From the NCBI RefSeq assembly GCF_046292825.1, contig NZ_JBKBQG010000012.1, positions 1 through 64,000 on the forward strand: a stretch of 64,000 nucleotides of DNA, read 5' to 3'. This document shows positions 28,678 to 35,670 of this stretch, piece after piece (positions within the stretch are counted from its first letter, which is position 1; every line of letters begins with the position of its first letter). The translations under genes were made by a program, and so were the position numbers. The notes beneath the pieces were generated by a model that worked only from the letters and a program-made list of their open reading frames with translations, had not been told where the DNA came from and made no database searches. The DNA comes from Salinarimonas sp046292825. GTDB lineage: Bacteria > Pseudomonadota > Alphaproteobacteria > Rhizobiales > Beijerinckiaceae.

Positions 28678-28948
28678 CGGCCGCTCTCCTTCCCCTGAGA
28701 GTTTGAAAATCTTTCGTTGCGGCGTCATCCCGGACGCCGAAGGCGATCCGGGACCCATATCCACGACGTCTCAGTCGCAGCCTGTAGGCTGCGTTTCTCT
28801 AACGGACGCTGCCCAACGGTCGCGGAACGAGCGCGGCATGCGCGCTCGAATGATCGTCGAGGATATGGGTCCCGGGTCCGCTTCGCGGCCCGGGATGACA
28901 ACCTCCGAAAGAGTCACAGGCTCTCGGGGGAAGGAGAGCGGCGGCGCC
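28678..28948. repeat. Composite palindromic element R1, copy d (most complete)
   Basis: This copy shows the full nested plan. The outermost ends are GCGGCCGCTCTCCTTCCCCT (from 28676) and the inverted AAGGAGAGCGGCGGCGCC (28931-28948). The next arms are GTCATCCCGGACGCCGAAGG and GCGGCCCGGGATGAC. Below these are GGGACCCATATCC and GGATATGGGTCCC, and then two inner dyads. The whole element can fold into one long branched hairpin. It lies in the 585-bp gap between the convergent small membrane protein and DUF892 genes, which otherwise holds only a short decayed R1 hairpin and a terminator. Confidence 0.88.
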
Positions 28949-28975
28949 TTGATGCATCGATCCAAAACTTTCGAG

Positions 28976-29015
28976 GCCGTCATTCCGGGGCGCGATAGCC
29001 GAGCCCGCATGACGG
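28976..29015. repeat. Decayed short R1-type hairpin
   Basis: GGCCGTCATTCCGGGGCGCG pairs imperfectly with GAGCCCGCATGACGGC. The right arm has lost the CCGGAAT complement, so this copy looks eroded. Confidence 0.6.
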
Positions 29016-29126
29016 CGTGGAGATCCGTCGCACGCATGGAGGAACGACGCCCGGACCACCGCCCGAGCCCCCTCACCCCCGGCCCCTCTCCCATTCGGGA
29101 GAGGGGAGACGCGCATTCGCGATCCG

Positions 29127-29160
29127 CAAAGGAAAAGGGCGGGCACCCTCGCGCCCGCCC
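29127..29160 (-). terminator. Rho-independent terminator after the DUF892 gene
   Basis: The minus-strand 8-bp stem GGGCGGGC / GCCCGCCC (29137-29160) with an 8-base loop is followed by TTTTCCTTT (plus strand AAAGGAAAA). It starts 25 bp after the DUF892 stop codon. Confidence 0.85.
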
Positions 29161-29185
29161 TCCCCTCGTCTGCGTGGATGCCGGC

Positions 29186-29707
29186 TCAGTGCTTGGCCTG
29201 GCCCTTGGGCATCAGCTCGATATAGCGGTGGACGACGCCTGGGAGGTGGCTCTCGAGCCAATGCGCCATCTCCTCCTCCTCCTTGAGGATGTCCTTGGCG
29301 AGGCTCTCGACCCGCGGCTCGCCCGCGGCCTTCGCCATCTCGGCCAGCGCCTTGTAGGTCGCGATCTCGAAATGCTCGAAGGCGTAGCCCGTATAGGCGT
29401 TCTTGAGCACCTCGTCGCCGGCGACCGAGTGGGCCATCGCCTGGAGATTCTGGGCGAGGCCCATCACCGTGTCCTTCACCGTGGACGGCTTCTCGCCGAG
29501 GTCGGTGAGCGCCTGGCCGAGCCGATCGCGCTGGCTGCGGCTCTCCTCGAGGTGCCGGGCGATGCGCGCCTTGAGGTCGGGATAATGCTCGAGCCGCTCG
29601 GTGTTGCGCTCGAGCATCTCGACGGCCTGCGTCTCGAGCCCGTGGGCGTTCTTGAGACCGTCGATCATCAGCTGGCGTGCATCGGCCTTCATGGGTCCTG
29701 CGTTCAT
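29186..29707 (-). CDS. DUF892 (YciE/YciF) ferritin-like protein
   Basis: The 173-residue all-helical protein is of the YciE/YciF type, which folds like ferritin as a four-helix bundle and is often stress-induced. Conserved stretches are LMIDGLKNAHGLETQAVEMLERNTERLEHYPDLKARIARHLEESRSQRDRL, DTVMGLAQNLQAMAHS, YTGYAFEHFEIATYKALAEMAKAAGE and DILKEEEEMAHWLESHLPGVVHRYIE. Acidic and His residues at the metal-site positions (E and EH/EE-H pairs) are present. Start ATG 29707 has AGGAG eight bases upstream. Its exact function is unknown. Confidence 0.88.
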   Translation of the reverse strand: MNAGPMKADARQLMIDGLKNAHGLETQAVEMLERNTERLEHYPDLKARIARHLEESRSQRDRLGQALTDLGEKPSTVKDTVMGLAQNLQAMAHSVAGDEVLKNAYTGYAFEHFEIATYKALAEMAKAAGEPRVESLAKDILKEEEEMAHWLESHLPGVVHRYIELMPKGQAKH

Positions 29708-29921
29708 GCGTCGATCTCCTCGTCTCGTGTGGGGTTGGCGGCCGAACGCGCGAGGCGCGTCGGGGTTCGGCCGAGGCGACCGATCGGTCGCCGATCGCAG
29801 GCGGCGGTGCGCGGGAGGGGGTTGCCAAAAGCCGGCAACGGGTCGACGATGGCAGGCCTCGCAAGCGCCCGCAGAAGGCGCGCGTCCGCCATCAGGGGCC
29901 GGAATCGCGGGAGGCGACATC

Positions 29922-31970
29922 ATGTCGGGATCTGCAGGTGCGGGCGGCGCGCGGTGCGTCGCCATCGTCGGGCCGTTCCAGAGCGGGAAGACCACGCTCC
30001 TGGAAGCCCTGCTCGAGCGCGCGGGCGCCGTCCCCCGCGCCGGACGCGTGGCCGAGGGGACGAGCGTCGGCGACTCGAGCCGCGAGGCGCGCGCCCACGC
30101 GATGAGCGTGGAGCCGAACATCGCGAGCCTCGCCTTCCTCGGCGAGGAGATCGCCTTCGTCGATTGCCCGGGCTCGATCGAATTGTCGCAGGACATGCGC
30201 GCCGCACTGCCCGCCTGCGACGCCGCGATCGTCGTCTGCGAGGCCGACGAGCGCAAGATCCCGGCGCTCGCACTGATCCTGCGCGAGCTCGAGGAGGCGG
30301 ACATCCCCCGCTTCCTGTTCATCAACAAGATCGACCAGGCGAGCCAGCGGGTCGGCGAGACCCTCAAGCTGCTCCAGACCGCTTCGCGCACGCCGCTCCT
30401 CCTGCGGCAGATGCCGATCTGGAAGGACGGGATCGCCGTGGGCTTCGTCGATCTCGCGCTCGAGCGCGCCTTCGTCTATCGCGAGCACGCGCCGAGCCGC
30501 GTCGTCGAGGGCTCGGAGGCGGACGATCTCGGCACCGGCGCCACCCGCGACGCGCGCTTCGAGATGCTCGAGCGCCTCGCCGATTACGACGATGCCCTGA
30601 TGGAGGAGCTCCTCTCCGACATCGAGCCCCCGCGCGACCGCGTCTTCGACGACCTCGCCCGCGAGCTCAAGGAGCGCCACGTCGTGCCCGTGCTGATCGG
30701 CTCGGCCGAGCGCGGCAACGGCGTCACCCGTCTCCTCAAGGCGATCCGCCACGAGGCGCCGCGGCTGCCCGAGACGCGCGCGCGCCTCGGCGTCGCCACC
30801 GACGGCGCGCCCCTGGCCCAGGTGATCGCGACCCGCCATACGAGCCATGCGGGCAAGCTCTCCGTCGCCCGCGTGCTGCGCGGCCGCTTCCAGGAAGGCG
30901 ACGGGATCGTCGGCTCGCGCGGCGCGTCGGCCCGGATCGCGGGCGTGGTCTCGCTCTCGGGCGAGGCGACGACGCGGATCGGCGCCGCCGAGGAGGGCGC
31001 GCTCGCCGGCCTCGCGCGGCTCGACACGATCGAGACCGGCGAGAGCGTCGCCGTCGGCAAGGACCGCCCCGCCGCCGTCGCGACCGTGATCCCGCCCGAT
31101 CCCGTCTACGCGCTCGCCGTCTCGGTGCCCGACCGCAAGGACGAAGTGAAGCTCGCCGCCTGCCTCGCCAAGCTCGCCGACGAGGACCCCTCGCTGTGCG
31201 TGCGCCACGATGCCGAGAGCGCCGAGATGCGGCTGATGGGTCAGGGCGAGATGCATCTGCGGCTCGCGATCGAGCGCCTGCAGAGCCGCTTCGGCATCGC
31301 GGTCGAGACGCGCCGCCCGGCGATCGGCTATCGCGAGACGATCCGCAACCGCGCCGACGCCCGCGCCCGCCACAAGAAGCAGACCGGCGGCCACGGCCAG
31401 TTCGCCGACGTCGCCGTCAGCATCGCGCCCCTGCCGCGCGGCGAGGGCTTCGCCTTCGGCGACACGATCTCCGGCGGCGTCGTGCCCAAGCAATGGATCC
31501 CCTCGGTCGAGGCCGGCGCGAAGGCCGCGCTCGTGTCCGGGCCGCTCGGCTTTCCGGTCGTCGACGTGTCGGTGACGCTCACCGACGGCGGCTATCACGC
31601 GGTCGATTCCTCGGACGCGGCCTTCCAGGCGGCCGGGCGCGCGGCGGTGGCGGACGCGCTCGGCAAGGCGGGCTCGGTCCTGCTCGAGCCGATCCTCGCC
31701 GTCGAGGTGGTGGTGCCGAGCGAGGCGATGTCGAAGGCGACGCAGATCCTCACCCAGCGCCGCGGCCAGATCCAGGGCTTCTCGCAAAGGCCCGGCTTCG
31801 ACGGCTGGGACGTGGTCTCGGCTCTGGTGCCGGAGGCGGAGATGGACGGCATGATCGTCGAGCTGCGCTCGGCGTCGGCCGGCGTCGCGAGCTTCCGCGC
31901 CCGCTTCGACCACATGGCCGAGCTGACCGGCCGCCCGGCGCAGGCGGTGCTCGCGACGAAGGCGGGGTGA
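29922..31970 (+). CDS. Divergent elongation factor G-like GTPase (EF-G2 type)
   Basis: The 682-residue protein has the five-domain EF-G layout: P-loop GPFQSGKT (residues 17-24), G4 NKID (135-138), domain II around IATRHTSHAGKLSVARVLRGRF, and domain III with LMGQGEMHLRLAIERL. Domain IV has KKQTGGHGQFADV, and domain V has QRRGQIQGFSQRPGFDGWDVVSALVP. Oddly, the switch I RGITI effector motif is missing (AMSVEPNIA stands there) and the switch II DTPGH motif reads DCPGS (81-85), so the catalytic His is lost. It is therefore a paralogue rather than the housekeeping EF-G. Its role (ribosome-associated or regulatory) is unknown. Confidence 0.85.
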   Translation: MSGSAGAGGARCVAIVGPFQSGKTTLLEALLERAGAVPRAGRVAEGTSVGDSSREARAHAMSVEPNIASLAFLGEEIAFVDCPGSIELSQDMRAALPACDAAIVVCEADERKIPALALILRELEEADIPRFLFINKIDQASQRVGETLKLLQTASRTPLLLRQMPIWKDGIAVGFVDLALERAFVYREHAPSRVVEGSEADDLGTGATRDARFEMLERLADYDDALMEELLSDIEPPRDRVFDDLARELKERHVVPVLIGSAERGNGVTRLLKAIRHEAPRLPETRARLGVATDGAPLAQVIATRHTSHAGKLSVARVLRGRFQEGDGIVGSRGASARIAGVVSLSGEATTRIGAAEEGALAGLARLDTIETGESVAVGKDRPAAVATVIPPDPVYALAVSVPDRKDEVKLAACLAKLADEDPSLCVRHDAESAEMRLMGQGEMHLRLAIERLQSRFGIAVETRRPAIGYRETIRNRADARARHKKQTGGHGQFADVAVSIAPLPRGEGFAFGDTISGGVVPKQWIPSVEAGAKAALVSGPLGFPVVDVSVTLTDGGYHAVDSSDAAFQAAGRAAVADALGKAGSVLLEPILAVEVVVPSEAMSKATQILTQRRGQIQGFSQRPGFDGWDVVSALVPEAEMDGMIVELRSASAGVASFRARFDHMAELTGRPAQAVLATKAG

Positions 31971-32006
31971 GGCCCGCCAGCGCGAGCGGCCCGCTGGAGA
32001 GCGGCC

Positions 32007-32627
32007 TCAGGCGGGCTTCTCGAACAGGAGCCTGACGAAGGTGCGCAGCACGAGCAATTGCCGCTCGATGCTGCGCGGGTCGCCGAGCGCCTTGGACATC
32101 ACGATCCCGCCCTCGAGCACGGTCGAGACCATGTCGGCGAGCTCGTCGAGATCGATCGCGGCGCGCGGCGGATGCGTCGCGGCGATCTCCTCGAACATCG
32201 CTCGGAAGCGCCTGCGCCACAGCAGCACCGCCTCGCGGTTGATGTCCTGGATCTCCTTCGAGAACAGGCGATCGTAATAGCAGCTCGAGGCGACGAGGCA
32301 GCCGGGATGGCCGTTGGGCATGTCGGCGAGCACCTCGGAGAGGAGCTTGAGGCCGATCAGAAAGGCCTGGAGAGGGTCCTCGGCGAGCTCGCGCGCGCGG
32401 CCGAAGACCTCGTCGTAGACGCGCTCGTCGGCCTCGACGTAGCGCTCGAGCAGCGCCTTGGCGAGCTGGTTCTTGTCCTTGAAATGGTAGAAGAAACCGC
32501 TCTTCGTGAGCCCCGTCGCCACGATCAGCTCCTCGATGGAGGTCGCGCCGAAGCCTTTGGCGACGACGAGCGCCTGGGCCGCGTCGAGGATGCGCGCGCG
32601 CGTCTGCGCGCCCTTGCCTTCCGCCAT
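32007..32627 (-). CDS. TetR/AcrR-family transcriptional regulator
   Basis: The 206-residue repressor has an N-terminal helix-turn-helix TRARILDAAQALVVAKGFGATSIEELIVATGLTKSGFFYHFKDKNQLAKALLERY (residues about 9-63), the standard TetR_N motif. A helical ligand-binding and dimerisation domain follows, with the Cys-containing GHPGCLVASSCYYDRLF. It probably responds to a small hydrophobic ligand or thiol-reactive compound. The start at 32627 is preceded by GGGGAGGGGCGGCC. It is divergent from the TTC38-like gene, with a candidate operator in the gap, and convergent with the EF-G-like gene. Confidence 0.9.
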   Translation of the reverse strand: MAEGKGAQTRARILDAAQALVVAKGFGATSIEELIVATGLTKSGFFYHFKDKNQLAKALLERYVEADERVYDEVFGRARELAEDPLQAFLIGLKLLSEVLADMPNGHPGCLVASSCYYDRLFSKEIQDINREAVLLWRRRFRAMFEEIAATHPPRAAIDLDELADMVSTVLEGGIVMSKALGDPRSIERQLLVLRTFVRLLFEKPA

Positions 32628-32654
32628 GGCCGCCCCTCCCCTCGCCGGAAAACC

Positions 32655-32667
32655 GTACCGAGGGTAC
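32655..32667. promoter_or_regulatory. Candidate TetR operator
   Basis: Perfect 5-bp dyad GTACC-GAG-GGTAC, 28 bp upstream of the tetR start in the 217-bp divergent gap. Short palindromes at this place are typical autoregulatory sites of TetR proteins. Assignment rests on position only. Confidence 0.4.
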
Positions 32668-32844
32668 ACTAATCGCGCCGGCCACGCGGGGGAAAGGGCA
32701 CGCGCGGCCGGGGACGCGCATTCGCCGAGCCCTTGCCGCGTCGGGCTTTGCCGCTCGGCGGCGCTGGACTGGACCACGTTCTCGCTGGCGCGAGCCGCGC
32801 GAGCGCGCACAATGGCGCCATCTCCGAACGCACGAGGCCAAGAG

Positions 32845-34167
32845 ATGCACCAAGACCGCCAAGGCAATCCCCTCCCCGGCGCCAGCGCGCGCGCCGCCGC
32901 GAATTACGACGACGCGCTCCTCGCCTTCAATCTCTATCGCGGCGACCCCTTCGCGGCGCTCGACGCCATGGCCGCGGAGGCGCCCGATTGCGCGATGGCG
33001 CCGATCATGAAGGCCGCGCTCTACGCCCTCGCCACCGAGCCCGCAGCGGCACGCGAGGGGCGCGCGATCCTCGACGGTCTCGCGGGCCGGCGCCTCGACG
33101 AGCGCGAGGCGAGCCATGTCGCGGCGATCGACGCGATCCTCGCCGGAAACTGGTCCGCCGCGGCGCGGATCCTCGACCGCCACGCGATCCGTTGGCCGCG
33201 CGATCTCCTCGCGCTCCAGGTGGGGCACCTCGTCGACTTCTTCCGGGCGAGCGCGCGCAGCCTGCGCGACCGGATGGCCCGCGCGCTCCCGGCCTTCGCC
33301 GGCGACGTGCCGGGGCGCTCCTTCGTCCTCGGCATGTACGCCTTCGGGCTCGAGGAGAGCGGCGATTACGGGCGGGCGGAGGAGGCCGGCCGCGAGGCCT
33401 GCGCCGCCGAGCCCCGCGACGCCTGGGCCCACCACGCCGTCGCCCATGTCATGGAGATGCAGGGCCGCGCCGCGGACGGGCTCGCCTGGATCGAGGGGCG
33501 CGCGCCGCATTGGACGGGCGACGATGCCTTCTTCCAGGTGCACAATTGGTGGCACATGGCGCTCTGCCATCTCGAGACCGACGACGCGGCGAGCGCGCTC
33601 GCGCTCTACGACGGACCGATCCGCGGCGGCCGCAGCGCCATCGCCGTCGATCTCGTCGACGCCTCCGCGCTCCTGTGGCGGCTCGCCGCGTCGGGGATCG
33701 ACGTCGGCGATCGGTGGGACGAGCTCTCGGAGGCCTGGGAGGCGCATGCCGACGGGCATCTCTACCCCTTCAACGATTGGCATGCCGCCATGGCCCATCT
33801 CGGCGCAGGCAAGACGGGCCACGTCGCGCGCATTCTCGCCCGCTACCGCGAGGCGAGCGACACCACCCGCGAGGCGAGCGCCTGGGCGCGCGAGACGGGG
33901 CTTCCGCTGATCGAGGGCTTCGCCGCCTTCCATCGCGGCGACTACGAGGCGGCCGTCGAGGCGCTCTCGGGCGCGCGGCACGTCGCGAACACCTTCGGCG
34001 GCAGCCACGCCCAGCGGGACGTGATCGACTGGACGATGGCGGAGGCCGCCTTGCGGGGCGGCCTGCGCGCGGAGGCGGTCGCCTTCGCCCGCGAGCGCCT
34101 GGCTTTGCGCCCCCACAGCCCCGTCAACGCGCGCTTCCTGCGGCGCGCCGAGCATTTGGCGCAATAG
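32845..34167 (+). CDS. TTC38-like tetratricopeptide repeat protein
   Basis: The 440-residue soluble helical protein consists of TPR-like repeats and carries stretches typical of the TTC38 family. These are WAHHAVAHVMEMQGRAADGLAWIEGR, FFQVHNWWHMALCHLETDDAASALALYD, and HLYPFNDWHAAMAHLGAG. TTC38 is a little-studied protein of animals and many bacteria; no enzymatic role is established, although the conserved His/Trp-rich faces suggest ligand binding. ATG at 32845 follows CGAGGCCAAGAG. It is divergent from the TetR gene and possibly controlled by it. Confidence 0.8.
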   Translation: MHQDRQGNPLPGASARAAANYDDALLAFNLYRGDPFAALDAMAAEAPDCAMAPIMKAALYALATEPAAAREGRAILDGLAGRRLDEREASHVAAIDAILAGNWSAAARILDRHAIRWPRDLLALQVGHLVDFFRASARSLRDRMARALPAFAGDVPGRSFVLGMYAFGLEESGDYGRAEEAGREACAAEPRDAWAHHAVAHVMEMQGRAADGLAWIEGRAPHWTGDDAFFQVHNWWHMALCHLETDDAASALALYDGPIRGGRSAIAVDLVDASALLWRLAASGIDVGDRWDELSEAWEAHADGHLYPFNDWHAAMAHLGAGKTGHVARILARYREASDTTREASAWARETGLPLIEGFAAFHRGDYEAAVEALSGARHVANTFGGSHAQRDVIDWTMAEAALRGGLRAEAVAFARERLALRPHSPVNARFLRRAEHLAQ

Positions 34168-34204
34168 ATCAGGGCTGTCGTGAAGTCAGCCCCGCGGCTC
34201 CCCC

Positions 34205-34398
34205 GTGTCATCCCCGGCCGGAGCACGCGCAGCGTGCGCAGGGGAAGGGGACCCAGCGCGTGAATCGCTTGCGGAGCAAGCGCTTGCGGCGGCGACGAGC
34301 CGCCTGGTCGGCGGCAGGATAGTGTGCTCCGCACACGTCTTCGCGCTGGGTCCCCTTTCCCTCCGGTCGCAAGCGACCTCCGGCCGGGGATGACACCG
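34205..34398. repeat. Palindromic element R2, copy 1
   Basis: The element has a left arm GTGTCATCCCCGGCCGGAGC to ACCCAGCGCG (34205-34260), an 81-bp core (34261-34341) and a right arm CGCGCTGGGT to CGGCCGGGGATGACAC (34342-34398). The arms are inverted repeats apart from different small hairpins (GCACGCGCAGCGTGC left, GGTCGCAAGCGACC right). The core contains GCTTGCGGAGCAAGC and GTGTGCTCCGCACAC hairpins. Relative to copy 2 (51.8 kb) the arms have the same orientation but the core is reversed. Homology continues about 40 bp past the right arm. Confidence 0.88.
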
Positions 34399-34446
34399 GT
34401 GGAGTACTCGCCCTGTCGGCGCGACGGCCTTGATGACAGCGTCCGG

Positions 34447-35670
34447 TCAACCCGCCGCGCGCACGGGCTCCTCGCTCGTCGCCTCGGGCAGCGGCGCGCG
34501 CGCGGCGAGGCGGGCGCGCTTCTTCGCGATGATGTCCGCCGAGGAGCGCCCGAGATAATAGGCGATCGTCTCGGTGCGGATCTTCACCGAGCCTGCGGGC
34601 TTCGTCGAATCGAGCTCCTGGAACGAGAAGAACAACGTCCCCGAGCGCTCGACGATCTGCTGGACGGGCGTGAAGGTCGGCTGGTCCATGCCGCATTCGT
34701 AGCTCGTCAGCCGCACCACGGCCGAGATCCAGGGCATGCGCGCCCCGAACTTCGCGCCCCACAGGATCTCGTTCGTGTTGGCGCTGTAGGAGGAGGGCCA
34801 CACGTCGGCGATGTCCAGCGGCGACTTGATGTAGCCCGCCGCGAGATCGGGCCCGAACAGCCAGGCGAGGAGCTCCGGGTCCGTCGGCAGGTACTGGCTC
34901 CACAGGATCGGATAGCCGTAGGCCTGGAGATCCGCCTCGATCTCGTGGCCGATGCCGGCATCCATGTGGTAGGGGCGCGCGAGGACGAGGATCGCCGGGC
35001 GGTTCTCGCGGGCGCACCACTCGATCACCGCGCGGCTCTTGGCGCGCATCGCGTCGTTGAACGCGTCGAGCGCGGCATAGCCCGCCTCGACGGCGTCCGC
35101 GGTCTCCTCGAGGCTCAGCCCCTCGATCACGCCGTCGAGCGCCGAGAACAATTCGCGCGGCACGAGCCGGCGATCGCCCAGCGTCACGAGCGGGGCGACG
35201 TAGCGGATGCCGTTCTGCGCGAAGACGTCGCCCTCCTTGATGAAGCCCGCCTGGATGTTCTCGGGCGCGGCCATCACGCGCGGGCACGACAGGCTGTCGA
35301 CGACGTGGCCCTTCATGTAGCTGTCGAGCGAGTAGATCTTCGGCGAGAACAGGATGTCGATCTTGCGCTTCAGCCCGAAGACCAATTCCCCGTAATGACC
35401 CGCCCCGCATTTGACCGGATAGCAGCAATCGACCGTGCCGCGCCCGCGCCCATGCGCGCGCATCTGCTCCTCGGAGGTGTCCCCCGAGAAGACGACGCGG
35501 TTCGGCGGCACGCCGAGCGCCTCGAAGAAGCCGAGCCAGAATTGGTGCGTCGACCACACATTGAGGAGCTTCGGAATGCCGATCCGGTGCTTGGCGCGCG
35601 CGGCGAGGACGTCCGCATCAGGTCTCGGCGTGCTCGTCCTCGCGCTTGAAGGCGCGCGCGAAAGCGCCAT
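34447..35670 (-). CDS. DUF2229-type acyl-CoA dehydratase-related protein (2-hydroxyacyl-CoA dehydratase component)
   Basis: The 407-residue protein starts its conserved part with IGIPKLLNVWSTHQFWLGFFEALGVPPNRVVFSGDTSEEQM and DCCYPVKCGAGHYGELVFG, the DUF2229 signature. It continues through a 2-hydroxyglutaryl-CoA dehydratase D-component-like half with LARPYHMDAGIGHEIEADLQAYGYPILWSQYLP. The Cys-containing tail LTSYECGMDQPTFTPVQQIVE and FFSFQELDSTKPAGSVKIRTETIAYYL follow. In other bacteria this region is the C-terminal part of a ~1400-residue activase-dehydratase protein. The start at 35670 overlaps the end of the activase gene by 53 bases; no ribosome site clearly decides it. Confidence 0.75.
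   Translation of the reverse strand: MALSRAPSSARTSTPRPDADVLAARAKHRIGIPKLLNVWSTHQFWLGFFEALGVPPNRVVFSGDTSEEQMRAHGRGRGTVDCCYPVKCGAGHYGELVFGLKRKIDILFSPKIYSLDSYMKGHVVDSLSCPRVMAAPENIQAGFIKEGDVFAQNGIRYVAPLVTLGDRRLVPRELFSALDGVIEGLSLEETADAVEAGYAALDAFNDAMRAKSRAVIEWCARENRPAILVLARPYHMDAGIGHEIEADLQAYGYPILWSQYLPTDPELLAWLFGPDLAAGYIKSPLDIADVWPSSYSANTNEILWGAKFGARMPWISAVVRLTSYECGMDQPTFTPVQQIVERSGTLFFSFQELDSTKPAGSVKIRTETIAYYLGRSSADIIAKKRARLAARAPLPEATSEEPVRAAG

Noticed and set aside
34205..34398. R2 elements as integron attC sites or CRISPR units
   Set aside because: No integrase or cas genes, no GTTRRRY-type core site, and no regular repeat-spacer structure; only two copies far apart.
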